From: Brucella pseudintermedia
Lineage (GTDB): Bacteria > Pseudomonadota > Alphaproteobacteria > Rhizobiales > Rhizobiaceae
Strand: one strand, 5' to 3'
DNA: 64,000 nucleotides
NCBI RefSeq assembly: GCF_042697365.1
Contig: NZ_CP137604.1
Numbering within the stretch: the stretch's first letter is position 1; each line of letters opens with the position of its first letter. Of the stretch, positions 33,910-45,624 are shown piece after piece. Below the pieces are notes generated by a model, which was given only the letters and a program-made list of their open reading frames with translations, made no database searches and was not told the origin of the DNA. The position numbers and the translations under genes were made by a program.

Positions 33910-35136
33910 ATGCAGACCACCAACCACGCGGCCGCGGGCAGCGGGCGCGCTCCGAGCTTTGCCCTCCTCGCGCTTGTCGTCCTGATCGGCCTCAATCTCC
34001 GTCCGTTCCTCACCGCGCCGGGACCAGTGCTTTCGGCTATCGCAGCCGATACAGGCATGGGCTTCGGTGCGCTGTCCCTGCTCACCTTCCTGCCCATGAT
34101 GCTGATGGGGCTCGGCGCTTTTGCAACCCCGCGCATCCAGTCGCTGTTCGGCACCCGGCGCAGCATGTTCGCAGCGCTTGCCATTCTTGCAGCAGGCTCC
34201 CTTCTGCGCGGCTTCGTGCCGGACGGCGTTTCGCTGGTGCTGACCGCCGTCTTGTGCGGCGCAGGCGTGGCGATGATTCAGGCCTTGATGCCCGGCCTCA
34301 TCAAGGCCAGCTTCCCGTCGAGCATTGCCCCAGTCACGGGGCTCTACTCAGCCATGATCATGGCGGGCGGCGCACTCGGCGCGCGGCTGACACCATGGCT
34401 TGCGGGAAGCCAGCATAACTGGCGGCTAGCCCTTGGCGTTCTTGCAATCCCCGCAATACTGGCCCTGCTGACCGCAATTCCCATTCTCCGCGAAACATCA
34501 TCCTCCGGCAAAAAAACCGGAATAACCGGTCATCTGCTGCGCCGCCCACGCACCTGGGTGCTCATGGCTGCTTTCGGTCTGGTCAATGCCGGTTATTCAT
34601 CCATGGTTGCGTGGCTCGCTCCCTATTACCAGTCGCTCGGTCTTGCTGCCTCCACCACCGGCGATCTCGTCGCGGCAATGGCAGTCGCGCAGGCGCTCGC
34701 GGCATTCGGACTGCCTCTGCTCGCCCGCCGCGGCACCGACCGCCGCCCCTTCCTGCTGCTGACATTGGCCATGCAGGCGGTCGGCTTCGCTGGCCTTGCC
34801 TTTGCGCCGCACTTTTCCCCGTTTTTCTGGTCCGCCATCTGCGGCGCAGGTCTCGGCGGCAGCTTCGCCCTTGCGATGATTACATCGCTCGACCATCTGC
34901 CCAGGCCCGACGAAGCAGGCGCACTTACCGCCATGATGCAGGGCGGCGGCTTTCTGATCGCCGCTCTCGGTCCGGTCGCCACCGCGTTCCTGCATGGCCT
35001 GACCGGTTCGTTCGCATCGGGCTGGATCATGCACCTCATTCTGGTCGCAAGCATCTGCCCGCTTTATCTGAGCTTCAATCCGCGCAAATATGCGCATGTG
35101 ATGAAACTGCCGGTTCAGGCGGAAAATGGCGCATGA
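33910..35136 (+). CDS. MFS transporter, CynX/NimT type
   Basis: A 408-residue carrier with twelve hydrophobic segments. The opening LIGLNLRPFLTAPGPVL (about 23-39) and the GVAMIQALMPGLIKASFP stretch are typical of the cyanate/2-nitroimidazole transporter family. It follows the deaminase gene by three bases, so one transcript likely makes the ankyrin protein, deaminase and carrier. A nucleobase or related small compound as substrate is an inference from that context. The C-terminus ends in a short polar tail. Confidence 0.87.
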   Translation: MQTTNHAAAGSGRAPSFALLALVVLIGLNLRPFLTAPGPVLSAIAADTGMGFGALSLLTFLPMMLMGLGAFATPRIQSLFGTRRSMFAALAILAAGSLLRGFVPDGVSLVLTAVLCGAGVAMIQALMPGLIKASFPSSIAPVTGLYSAMIMAGGALGARLTPWLAGSQHNWRLALGVLAIPAILALLTAIPILRETSSSGKKTGITGHLLRRPRTWVLMAAFGLVNAGYSSMVAWLAPYYQSLGLAASTTGDLVAAMAVAQALAAFGLPLLARRGTDRRPFLLLTLAMQAVGFAGLAFAPHFSPFFWSAICGAGLGGSFALAMITSLDHLPRPDEAGALTAMMQGGGFLIAALGPVATAFLHGLTGSFASGWIMHLILVASICPLYLSFNPRKYAHVMKLPVQAENGA

Positions 35137-35352
35137 TAGCGGTATCCGGCCAGTTTGACGTTCCGTTCCCGCTGCAGCCGTGCAAGCAGCGCGCAGGCAC
35201 TTCCGCCATGCGCGCTGATTTCATCCACAGCTTTGGGAAAAACCGCAAATATCTTGCACAAAGAAGCAAATTTCCCTGTTGCAATCTCCGAAGCGTTGGT
35301 CCATATAGCGCCTGCCTGACGGAAACGAACGGTTCCGGAATGACTGGCGCGA

Positions 35353-35427
35353 GCGGGTGTAGCTCAGGGGTAGAGCACAACCTTGCCAAGGTTGGGGTCG
35401 AGGGTTCGAATCCCTTCGCCCGCTCCA
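35353..35427 (+). tRNA. tRNA-Gly (GCC)
   Basis: A 75-base cloverleaf including an encoded CCA end. The acceptor GCGGGTG pairs with CGCCCGC (one G-U pair), the D arm is GCTC/GAGC, the anticodon loop TTGCCAA gives anticodon GCC, and the T loop is TTCGAAT. It stands alone between the MFS gene and the palindromic repeats. Confidence 0.97.
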
Positions 35428-35511
35428 GTCACTCAAATCAGGTTTTACGAAGGCTGCCGACAGGCGGCCTTTCGTGTTTCAGGGCACCGTGTCATTTGAT
35501 TTCAGCCAGAA

Positions 35512-35611
35512 CATTTCCAGCAAAAGTGTGAAACGGTTTTGCGTTCGGAAATGCTGCAGAAAAACAAATAGATAGAGCGGTTCTAACGATTCCGTTGAAA
35601 CTGGAACCGCT
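35512..35611. repeat. Two adjacent palindromic repeats (Rhizobiales type)
   Basis: First unit 35512-35553: CATTTCC...GGAAATG outer arms with GCAAAA/TTTTGC inner arms around GTGTGAAACGG. Second unit 35576-35611: AGCGGTTC paired with GAACCGCT. Both resemble widespread intergenic repeats of Rhizobiales, including the AAAGTG-TGAAACGGTTTT core seen elsewhere in this window. They lie between tRNA-Gly and the stop of the convergent deacetylase gene and may serve as its terminator. Confidence 0.65.
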
Positions 35612-36664
35612 TTAGATCAGCTTAAACGGCAGCCCGGTAAGGAGCGCCTTTATATAGCGTTTCTTCTGAAAATAGCCATTGAGGGAAATACGCGGAATAG
35701 CCGTGACCGGCATCCTGCCAGCCCGCTGCAGCACGCCCGGCTGTGTGGTTACTCCCGCATCGAAGCCAGCTTTTGCGACGGCATTGATTTCCCGCTCACC
35801 GACTGCCGTCTTCCAGCCATACGGATAAGCGAAGGATCGCGACCTGTAGCCGGCATAGCGTTCAACAGAGGCAGTCGAATCAGCGATCTCCCTTGCCAGC
35901 CTGTCGTCATCGACACGACGCAGGTTGACATGAGTGACCGTGTGCACTCCAAGGTGCACAAGCGGATTGCGCGCCAAGTCGTGCAGTTCCGAGGGGCTCA
36001 TCACCGATTCATCGACAAGAGAAATTGCGTCAATCCCCGCCATCTTCGCGGCCTTGTCAAGGCGGGCTACTGCTTCATCTTCTTCGAAACATTGCACGAA
36101 CCGGACAAGCCGGGCAAAGGCCGCTGATTTCTGGCTATGGCTTTTCGAACGGACATCGACAGCGCCGTTTCCAAAGTCGAACTGGAAACAGTCGGCTTCC
36201 ATCACCAATGCGGCACTGGTTCTCCACCACATGGATCGCTTGCGTTCCACAAAGCCGGTTGTGATGAAAATCGTGTAGGGAATATCGTACCGGGCAAATA
36301 CGGGGGCCGCAAATTCGGCATTGTTGCGATAGCCGTCATCCAGCGTGAAGGCGACATATTTCCGTCCGTTATCCGGTTCGGAAAGCAGGTTCGGCAAATC
36401 GTGCAGGTGAACGGGCACAAGGCCTGCTTCCAGCGATGCTTCTATCGCCAATTCGAGCGTCTGCGGCGTAATCGAAAGTATTGCGTTGGGATCCAGCCTG
36501 TCTGTCGCTTCTTCCGGTTTGACGTGGTGCATCGTGAAGACCACACCGCGTCCGGCGGCAGAAGGGAAAAGCGCCGCCGCACCGGAAAAGGCGATAGCCT
36601 CCAGTCCCCCACGGATCAGCGGATATTTCAAACTGCCCTTTATCGACCGCAGCGACATGGCCAA
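35612..36664 (-). CDS. Polysaccharide deacetylase (NodB homology)
   Basis: A 350-residue carbohydrate esterase family 4 protein. Motif 1 is FTLDDGYRN (about 105-113), with the catalytic and metal aspartates. Motif 2 is LGVHTVTHVNL, with the two zinc histidines. Motif 3 is RSFAYPYG. An N-terminal hydrophobic stretch (about 22-40) may be a signal anchor. It would remove acetyl groups from an N-acetylated glycan at the cell surface. No transport or polymer gene is adjacent. The start may be six bases downstream (MSLRSIKG). Confidence 0.87.
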   Translation of the reverse strand: MAMSLRSIKGSLKYPLIRGGLEAIAFSGAAALFPSAAGRGVVFTMHHVKPEEATDRLDPNAILSITPQTLELAIEASLEAGLVPVHLHDLPNLLSEPDNGRKYVAFTLDDGYRNNAEFAAPVFARYDIPYTIFITTGFVERKRSMWWRTSAALVMEADCFQFDFGNGAVDVRSKSHSQKSAAFARLVRFVQCFEEDEAVARLDKAAKMAGIDAISLVDESVMSPSELHDLARNPLVHLGVHTVTHVNLRRVDDDRLAREIADSTASVERYAGYRSRSFAYPYGWKTAVGEREINAVAKAGFDAGVTTQPGVLQRAGRMPVTAIPRISLNGYFQKKRYIKALLTGLPFKLI

Positions 36665-36762
36665 TTCTTTTTCCCCAAAAGGCTCCTACGGCAACTGCCT
36701 TGCCCCCGTTGGCCTATAGCAATTCCGTCACCCCACGTGAATTGCATTCATCCATTCACGCG

Positions 36763-36791
36763 AAAGGCCGCACACTGAGCGCACGGCCTTT
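36763..36791 (-). terminator. Rho-independent terminator of the aldo/keto reductase gene
   Basis: AAAGGCCG (36763-36770) pairs with CGGCCTTT (36784-36791) across a 13-base loop, just after the stop codon at 36813 on the minus strand. The reductase is not co-transcribed with the deacetylase beyond it. Confidence 0.6.
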
Positions 36792-36812
36792 ATCACGCTC
36801 TTCGTTAACACA

Positions 36813-37844
36813 TCAAAGCGAAGTCGAACTCTTCCACCAGTCGGTTCCGCCGTCATGCGCATATTGGTCAATTTCTGCCAGTTCCGCGGCGCTGAATTCC
36901 AGACCCTTCAGGGCACCCAGTGAATTTTCAAGCTGTGCTACCGAACTTGCCCCGATTAGCGAAGAAGTGACGCGCGGGTCTCGCAGCGTCCAGGCGATGG
37001 CCATCTGAGCCAATGTCTGGCCGCGACGTTCCGCAATGGCGTTCAGCGCCCGGATGCGGCCCAGCAGTTCTTCGTTCTGTGCGCTGGCCTTCAGCGAACC
37101 ACCCTGATTCGCTCGCGCGCCCTCGGGAATTCCGTTCAGGTAGCGGGATGTCAGCAATCCTTGAGCGAGCGGCGAAAAGACGATGCACCCGGTACCCAGC
37201 CCCTCCAGCGTATCGAGCAAGCCATTTTCGATCCAGCGATTGAACATATTGTAATTGGGCTGATGGATGAAAAGCGGCACGCGCTCTTCCTTCAGGATCG
37301 CCGCTGCCTTCAGCGTCAGTTCCGGCGAATAGCTGGAAATACCCACATAAAGCGCCTTGCCCTGTCGGTGCAAATGTGCGAGCGCTCCCATCGTCTCTTC
37401 AAGCGGGGTCGTGGCGTCGACACGGTGAGAATAGAAAATGTCGACATAGTCGAGCCCCATGCGCTTCAACGACTGGTCGAGACTGGCGATCAGATATTTG
37501 CGGCTGCCGCCAATCCCGCCATATGGTCCTGGCCACATCTCCCAGCCGGCTTTTGAAGAGATGATCATCTCGTCGCGATAGGGCCGAAAATCACTGGCCA
37601 TGATACGGCCGAAGTTTTCTTCCGCCGATCCGGGCGGCGGCCCATAATTGTTTGCCAGGTCGAAATGCGTCACGCCCAGATCGAACGCCCGGCGCAGGAT
37701 TGCGCGACCGTTTTCATAGACATCCCGTCCGCCGAAATTATGCCAGAGGCCAAGCGAAATCGCTGGCAGATCAATGCCGCTTCGGCCGGTGCGGCGATAG
37801 ATCATATCCGATTGATAACGGTCGGCCGCTGCAGAATAATGCAT
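36813..37844 (-). CDS. Aldo/keto reductase, YghZ/MgrA type
   Basis: A 343-residue NADPH-dependent TIM-barrel oxidoreductase. The N-terminal HFDLANNYGPPPGSAEENFG (about 60-79) holds the catalytic Asp and Tyr; IISSKAG gives the Lys; HRVDATTP is the active-site His region; and IGASSVAQLENSLGAL is the cofactor end. This pattern marks the YghZ/L-glyceraldehyde-3-phosphate reductase group, which reduces L-GAP and methylglyoxal. Start at 37844 is listed; MIYRRTGRSG (37805) would be a shorter alternative closer to E. coli YghZ. Confidence 0.88.
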   Translation of the reverse strand: MHYSAAADRYQSDMIYRRTGRSGIDLPAISLGLWHNFGGRDVYENGRAILRRAFDLGVTHFDLANNYGPPPGSAEENFGRIMASDFRPYRDEMIISSKAGWEMWPGPYGGIGGSRKYLIASLDQSLKRMGLDYVDIFYSHRVDATTPLEETMGALAHLHRQGKALYVGISSYSPELTLKAAAILKEERVPLFIHQPNYNMFNRWIENGLLDTLEGLGTGCIVFSPLAQGLLTSRYLNGIPEGARANQGGSLKASAQNEELLGRIRALNAIAERRGQTLAQMAIAWTLRDPRVTSSLIGASSVAQLENSLGALKGLEFSAAELAEIDQYAHDGGTDWWKSSTSL

Positions 37845-38313
37845 GATGCATCTCCATGAATGAAATGATCAATCATGCGGAAAAGCCGATGCCCCTTCCC
37901 GCATGACAGACGTGACGCATATTTGAACCCGAAAGGCACACAAGGCAACGGCAATCTGTTTTATACCATTCCGGCGAACAACCGTTTCCGCTCTATCCGG
38001 ATTATGCGTAGTCTACGTAATCAGTGAGCCGCTCTGACCCAACGCTCGATGCCGGTGATATGACGCGACGCCAAATAGCGGCCCCGTTTGCCATCCGTTC
38101 GATGCAATTCGGCTCACGTTGCAATGCGGATGGTGATCCTGTTTCGAAGGATATTAATTGGGATCTATTTCGCTCGTGGGGAACTGGTTCAGTAGAACAA
38201 TTCCTTTTCGCCACCTTCAAGTCCTTGTGTGAGGGTGAGATTTCAGCGTCCAGCGCGTTGTCTGGGGTGCGGCTTTTGTTGGTGAGGGGAGCTATCTTAG
38301 CTCTACAAACACA
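37845..38313. other. Intergenic region upstream of aldo/keto reductase and after the rRNA operon
   Basis: About 470 bases without a convincing gene. Weak frames on both strands (for example 38002-38220 minus and 38024-38374 plus) have no ribosome-binding site or family signal. The reductase promoter must lie near 37850-38000, but I see no strong match. Confidence 0.5.
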
Positions 38314-38341
38314 AAAGCCCCGCGTTTTGTTGCGGGGCTTT
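38314..38341 (-). terminator. rRNA operon terminator
   Basis: AAAGCCCCGC (38314-38323) pairs with GCGGGGCTTT (38332-38341) around a short GTTTTGTT loop, a few bases after tRNA-fMet in the direction of rRNA transcription (minus strand). The stem is GC-rich and followed by a T-rich tract in that direction. Confidence 0.8.
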
Positions 38342-38352
38342 GTATGTGATTT

Positions 38353-38429
<77 letters not shown>

Positions 38430-38533
38430 CCAGGGTGTTTGTTTTAGAACCGGTTGGGTATTTTTTGCGTTTAGCGCTTGATTGAACTGTTCTGTATTGG
38501 CTTGAGAAGATGACTTGATTTGTGTGCTTTGCA

Positions 38534-38651
38534 GACCTGGCAGCGACCTACTCTCCCGCGTCTTGAGACGAAGTACCATTGGCGCTGGAGCGTTTCACGG
38601 CCGAGTTCGGAATGGGATCGGGTGCAGCCGCTCCGCCATAACCACCAGGTC
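38534..38651 (-). rRNA. rrf: 5S ribosomal RNA
   Basis: The minus strand reads GACCTGGTGGTTATGGCGGA at its 5' end, with the GAACTCGGCCGTGAAACGC core and a closing TCGCTGCCAGGTC that pairs with the start. About 118 bases, between the 23S gene and tRNA-fMet. Confidence 0.95.
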
Positions 38652-38762
38652 GGCGAAGAACACAAAGTTTGAGAAGCTGGTTTAGGGGAGCAAGGCAGTA
38701 GGGGAATATGTCAGCTCCGTTCTTCCTGCGCTTTTTCCGTCTTTCGTGCTGTAAAACAAAAA

Positions 38763-38834
38763 GCATGCGACTGCATGCCGCCGGTTTTCCGGCGCGCCCG
38801 CGCAGCCGTCTGGCGAAGCCAGACTGGCGTGAGC
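38763..38834 (-). repeat. GC-rich hairpin element in the 23S-5S spacer
   Basis: On the minus strand the element starts GCTCACGCCAGTCTGGC, forms a TCTGGC-TTCG-GCCAGA hairpin, continues with GCTGCGCGGGCGCG and a CCGG-AAAA-CCGG hairpin, and ends in a GCATGC repeat. Its start and GC-rich core resemble the elements in the 16S-23S spacer and in the 23S intervening sequence. A processing role is possible. Confidence 0.5.
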
Positions 38835-39089
38835 GATATAGATCATCAAGCTTCGCTTGATGGATATTGTAAATGGGAGTGATCAAGTCGATCGAGCTAT
38901 TAGTACCGGTAAGCTGCATGCGTTGCCGCACTTCCACACCCGGCCTATCAACGTGGTGGTCTTCCACGGCTCTGATAGGGAATACTCGTTTTAAGGTTAG
39001 TTTCCCGCTTAGATGCCTTCAGCGGTTATCTAGTCCGTATATAGCTACCCTGCTATGCCGTTGGCACGACAACAGGTCCACCAGAGATA

Positions 39090-39123
<34 letters not shown>

Positions 39124-39150
39124 CCTTTCAATATTCCTACACCCACGGCA

Positions 39151-39187
<37 letters not shown>

Positions 39188-39192
39188 ACTCA

Positions 39193-39236
<44 letters not shown>

Positions 39237-39306
39237 CCAGCCCCAGGATGCGATGAGTCGACATCGAGGTGCCAAACAACCCCGTCGATATGGACTCTTG
39301 GGGGTC

Positions 39307-39360
<54 letters not shown>

Positions 39361-39483
39361 GCGGGACCACCGGATCACTATGACCGACTTTCGTCTCTGC
39401 TCGACTTGTCAGTCTTGCAGTCAGGCAGGCTTATGCCATTGCACTCGACGAACGATTTCCGACCGTTCTGAGCCTACCATCGC

Positions 39484-39530
<47 letters not shown>

Positions 39531-39684
39531 ACCATACACGGTCCTGGACCCGGATAACGGGCCGCAGTTAGACATCCATAAAAACAAGGGTGGTATTTCA
39601 AGGATGACTCCACAAAGGCTGGCGCCCCTGCTTCAAAGTCTACCACCTATCCTACACATGTCGTCACGAATGCCAGTGTAAAGC

Positions 39685-39716
<32 letters not shown>

Positions 39717-39788
39717 ACCGCAGGAACCCCGCATCTTCACGGGGAATTCAATTTCACTGAGTCTGCGTTGGAGACAGCGGGGAAGTCG

Positions 39789-39870
<82 letters not shown>

Positions 39871-39964
39871 TGGGGCTTCAATTCAATGCTTGCACATCTC
39901 CTCTTAACCTTCCAGCACCGGGCAGGCGTCAGACCCTATACGTCGTCTTGCGACTTCGCAGAGC

Positions 39965-40001
<37 letters not shown>

Positions 40002-40552
40002 GTGCCACCCCCATCTGGTTGCCCAAATGAGGGTCACGCTTCTTCCGAAGTTACGCGTGCATTTTGCCGAGTTCCTTCAACGCAGTTCTCTCAAGCGCCT
40101 TGGTATTCTCTACCAGTCCACCAGTGTCGGTTTAGGGTACGGTCTATATGCAGGAGCTATTTCCTGGAACCGCTTCGCTGCAAGATCAATCCAATAAGAC
40201 CTCACAACACACGCGATCCGTCACTACCTGCAGGCCCACGAATATTAACGTGGTTCCCATCGACTACGCCTTTCGGCCTCGCCTTAGGGGCCGGCTAACC
40301 CTGCTCAGATTAACTTTAAGCAGGAACCCTTGGACTTTCGGCGAGGGAGTCTCTCACTCCCTTTATCGTTACTCATGTCAGCATTCTCACTTCCGATACC
40401 TCCAGGATGTCTCACGACTGTCCCTTCACAGGCTTACGGAACGCTCCGCTACCACGCACATATGTGCATCCACAGCTTCGGTGTATGGCTTGAGCCCCGG
40501 TACATTTTCGGCGCAAAGACCCTTATTTAGACCAGTGAGCTGTTACGCTTTC

Positions 40553-40584
<32 letters not shown>

Positions 40585-41492
40585 TGGTTGTTTTGGGATC
40601 CTCACATCCTTTCCCACTTAGCCATAACTTAGGGACCTTAGATGGTGGTCAGGGTTGTTGCCCTCTCCACGACGGACGTTAGCACCCGCCGTGTGTCTGC
40701 CGACTAGTACTCCCCGGTATTCGGAGTTTGGTTAGGATCAGTAAGACGGTGAGTCCCCATAGCCCATCCAGTGCTCTACCCCCGGGGGTATTCGGTCGAC
40801 GCTCTACCTAAATAGATTTCGCGGAGAACCAGCTATCTCCAAGTTTGATTGGCCTTTCACCCCTAGCCACAAGTCATCCCGATCTATTGCAACAGATATG
40901 GGTTCGGTCCTCCAGTACGTGTTACCGTACCTTCAACCTGCTCATGGCTAGATCACTTGGTTTCGGGTCTAATGCATCGAACTGAACGCCCTGTTCAGAC
41001 TCGCTTTCGCTGCGCCTACACCTACCGGCTTAAGCTTGCTCGATACACTAAGTCGCTGACCCATTATACAAAAGGTACGCTGTCACCCAGAACAAATCTT
41101 GGGCTCCAACTGTTTGTAGGCATCCGGTTTCAGGTACTGTTTCACTCCCCTCGTCGGGGTGCTTTTCACCTTTCCCTCACGGTACTGGTTCGCTATCGGT
41201 CATGCACGAGTACTTAGGCTTGGATCGTGGTCGACCCATGTTCAGACAGGATTTCACGTGTCCCGCCCTACTCAAGGACTTCTGCTATTCTACGTGTACG
41301 GGACTATCACCCACTTCGGTCAAGTTTTCCAACTCGTTCCACTTTATTCACAAAAGCCACTGGCCTGGTCCGCGTTCGCTCGCCACTACTAGCGGAGTCT
41401 CGTTTGATGTCCTTTCCTCTGGGTACTTAGATGTTTCAGTTCCCCAGGTTCGCTTCTAACACCTATGTATTCAGTGTTAGATACCTTATTCT

Positions 41493-41652
41493 GATGACTA
41501 GAAAGCTGTTTGGTTCTCGCTCACGCGCCGTACGCATCCTTGCAGGATGCTGGCGCTCCGCAGGGGCGGCCCACATGGGCCGACGACCTAGCGGTCTGTA
41601 TGGGCGCATACCCATAAAGCTTCGCTCCAACAAAACAGATTTTCTAGTCATC
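41493..41652 (-). other. Intervening sequence in helix 9 of 23S rRNA
   Basis: GATGACTAGAAA (41493-41504) and TTTCTAGTCATC (41641-41652) are perfect 12-base inverted repeats, extended by an imperfect stem, enclosing a 136-base GC-rich insert. This is the arrangement of intervening sequences removed by RNase III in many alphaproteobacteria, which leaves a fragmented 23S rRNA. The insert holds a palindromic element (41519-41628) related to the one in the 16S-23S spacer. Confidence 0.85.
41519..41628 (+). repeat. Palindromic element inside the 23S intervening sequence
   Basis: On the plus strand it starts GCTCACGCGCCGTACGCA, holds GCTGGCGCT and CGCAGGGGCGGCCC, then ATGGGCCGACG, and ends AAGCTTCGCTCC. 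The same ordered blocks occur in the reverse complement of 42274-42373. Several short hairpins (GCATCCTTGCAGGATGC; TATGGGCGCATACCCATA) lie within it. Confidence 0.6.
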
Positions 41653-42070
41653 TAAGGTGGGTTGCCCCATTCGGAAATCGTCGGATCAAAGGGTATTCGC
41701 ACCTCCCCGACGCTTATCGCAGCGTATCACGTCCTTCATCGCCTGTGCATGCCAAGGCATCCACCAAATGCCCTTAAGACACTTGATCACTCTCATTGCC
41801 AATATCCATCAAACATTGCTGTTCAACGTTATCAGCAGAAAGACCAGCTTCTCGAGATACAATCGGTGATGGCGGTTAAACACATCAATCATAATGCAGG
41901 GCTTGAGCAAGCTACCTGCGACATTAGCCAGTGGCTAATCCGATTACATCTTCTCTTCACGATTTCATACAGAACAGGCAGACTTTCATAAAAGTCCGCA
42001 AACTTGTTTCTTTCCTTTGTTGACTGCCAATATCCGTCTCAACACCAAAACACGTCCATTCAAGGAATAA

Positions 42071-42146
42071 TGGTGGAGCCGGACGGGATCGAACCGACGA
42101 CCCCCTGCTTGCAAAGCAGGTGCTCTCCCAGCTGAGCTACGGCCCC
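42071..42146 (-). tRNA. tRNA-Ala (TGC)
   Basis: A 76-base tRNA with encoded CCA in the 16S-23S spacer. Acceptor GGGGCCG, anticodon loop TTTGCAA (anticodon TGC), and T loop TTCGATC are clear. It follows tRNA-Ile in transcription order. Confidence 0.97.
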
Positions 42147-42159
42147 TTATCATGTAACA

Positions 42160-42236
<77 letters not shown>

Positions 42237-42273
42237 AGATACCGACGCAAACGCTGCTACGCGATCCAGAAGT

Positions 42274-42373
42274 CCGCCTCGAAGCAAAGCTTCGCAAGGC
42301 CGACCGGCCGTCGGCCCCGATGGGCCGCGCCTGCGCAGGGCCAGCAGCGTTAGCTGCGGTACGGCCCGTGAGC
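42274..42373 (-). repeat. Palindromic element in the 16S-tRNA-Ile spacer
   Basis: Read on the minus strand it starts GCTCACGGGCCGTACCGCA, continues GCTGGCCCTGCGCAGGCGCGG and GGGGCCGACGG, and ends GCGAAGCTTTGCTTCG. The block order matches the element in the 23S intervening sequence, in opposite orientation relative to the operon. It is much richer in GC than the surrounding spacer. Confidence 0.6.
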
Positions 42374-42503
42374 AATCAACAATGAAGAAAGAGAAACGAA
42401 GGCGGCACGCCTGCAAAGCGATCGTGAAGCTGACTGGCTTCCGATCTATGTTCTAATAAGATGATCTATGAATGAGCCCGAAGCTCTGTTCAGTAGATGA
42501 TCT

Positions 42504-43994
<1,491 letters not shown>

Positions 43995-44227
43995 GAAAAT
44001 TTGATATATGGCTATTATCAGTCGCATCACTGTGTAAAACACAGGACGCAAACTTCTGGTCACGCTCAAATTGACGAGAACATATTTACACACCAGACAA
44101 TCATTGCTGACCATCCAGGTAACATAGTTCTTATCAAGAAACGTGTCCGCCAAAGTTCATTGCGACAGTCCGATCTCTCGAACCATCCGCAGACTATGCC
44201 GCCCACGTTTCTCTTTCTTCTGTATAA

Positions 44228-44242
44228 AATTGTCAAAGAACA
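44228..44242 (-). promoter_or_regulatory. boxA antitermination site in the rRNA leader
   Basis: The minus strand reads TGTTCTTTGACAATT, a close match to the bacterial rRNA boxA (TGCTCTTTAACA). It lies about 235 bases before the 16S gene within the transcribed leader. It would load the Nus antitermination factors that prevent Rho from ending rRNA transcripts. The remaining leader (about 43995-44550) holds no gene. Confidence 0.7.
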
Positions 44243-44556
44243 GACAGCATCAAAACCGTCAAAAATCTCACCCGCTCAACAAACCCGCGATCATCACTCA
44301 ACCCGAAGGTCAAATCCTCATCAGCGCCTCGTCTGCGGTGCCGGGCTTCTAGATCAGTCAAACCAACCTGTCAACCACTTTTTTTAGAAGAAAATCACAA
44401 ACTTAATCGAAGCTCTTTTCTTCCAACATCAACAGAACTTCCGCCCCGTCAACGTCGCCAGCCTACTCAAATCAAACATCGCTGCCCAACTCTTTCAACC
44501 AACTCCAAGGACGCATCAGCCTGCCGCTTGCGGCGCCGCCGCCCTCGTTGTGGCGC

Positions 44557-44586
44557 CATATAGACCCCACCAATCAAAACTGTCAA
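44557..44586 (-). promoter_or_regulatory. rRNA operon promoter
   Basis: On the minus strand TTGACA (44586-44581), an 18-base spacer and TATATG (44562-44557) form a strong sigma70-type promoter. Transcription would start near 44550 in a GC-rich discriminator (GGCGCC), a feature linked to stringent control by ppGpp. It is about 560 bases ahead of the 16S gene. Confidence 0.75.
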
Positions 44587-44678
44587 CGACCAATCATGAC
44601 TTTTTTCAAAATTTCTTTCCACAGGCATCTAATGAAAAGGACCGATCAAAGAGGCTCTATATAAGTGTCACTCCCGCC

Positions 44679-45494
44679 TCACGCGGAGAGCCAACCCATG
44701 CGGTCCGCCACGTCATTGGCAAGTGCACGCACGCGTCTGCCCATGTCTTCTATAATGTCGGGCCGCGCCTCCGCTGCCATCATCGATAGCGCAATACCGG
44801 CAATAGGATGAAACGGCCTGTCGCAGATCGCAGCGCCGATGCAGAACATGCCCTCGCGCAACTGGCCATTATCCAGCGAATAGCCCCTTGCCTTCACGTC
44901 CGCCATCTCCGCCTCCAACACTTCAAGCGAAGGGGCGCTGGCTGGGGTAATCAGTTTAGGCCATTCAGACGGCAGATGACGGGCCAGTTCCTGCGGCGAC
45001 ATCGCGGCCAGCATGGCCTTGCCGGTCGCGGTAAAGACAGCCGGAACCCGCATGCCGATGCGAAATGTGATACCGAGCGGTGCGGTCGAGTTGCGGCAGG
45101 ACAGATAAATGACATCCGGACCTTCCAGATGTGAAAGCGTCAATGTGTGCGCGCCAAGGCCATCGGCCTCCGCCACGGCCTCATGAAACGCATCGACAAT
45201 ATCGCTGCCTGCCATGAACACATTGGCCCAACGCACCGATTGCGATCCCATCGTGAAGCTGCCGTCACTGTTGAGCTTCAACAGCTTGAGATGCACCAGC
45301 GTCTGGCAAAGCCCGTGCACACTGCTTTTCGGCAAGCCGGTCCGGCGCGCAAGATCGGAAAGCTTGAGCCCGTCGGCAGTTCCCTTGCCGCCTTCCTGCG
45401 CGGATTTCGCGATCTGATCGAGAATTTGCGCCGCGCGCATGACCGCCGGAACCAGTTTCTGGGAACTCTCTTCGTCGCTCGCCGTTTTCGTCAT
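44679..45494 (-). CDS. IclR-family transcriptional regulator
   Basis: A 271-residue regulator with an N-terminal winged helix (LSDLARRTGLPKSSVHGLCQ, about 46-65) and a C-terminal IclR effector domain (GITFRIGMRVPAVFTATGKA and later GAAICDRPFHPIAGIALS). It is divergent from the succinate-semialdehyde dehydrogenase gene with about 130 bases between, so it may control that gene. The ATG at 45494 was preferred; ATG 45503 would add three residues. Ligand unknown. Confidence 0.88.
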   Translation of the reverse strand: MTKTASDEESSQKLVPAVMRAAQILDQIAKSAQEGGKGTADGLKLSDLARRTGLPKSSVHGLCQTLVHLKLLKLNSDGSFTMGSQSVRWANVFMAGSDIVDAFHEAVAEADGLGAHTLTLSHLEGPDVIYLSCRNSTAPLGITFRIGMRVPAVFTATGKAMLAAMSPQELARHLPSEWPKLITPASAPSLEVLEAEMADVKARGYSLDNGQLREGMFCIGAAICDRPFHPIAGIALSMMAAEARPDIIEDMGRRVRALANDVADRMGWLSA

Positions 45495-45624
45495 GACTTT
45501 CACCTGATCGACCGCCTGATTAACCGTTTGACTTTGGCAACGGCGGCCTGTTTAATTCAAAATACCGTAAGCTGTTCAATATATCGAACAAGCTTTCTCT
45601 GCAAGACTGGGATGGAAAACCAAT

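Noticed and set aside
38002..38220. Minus-strand 72-residue open frame downstream of the rRNA operon
   Set aside because: No ribosome-binding site, no recognisable family, and the sequence has no coding-like composition.
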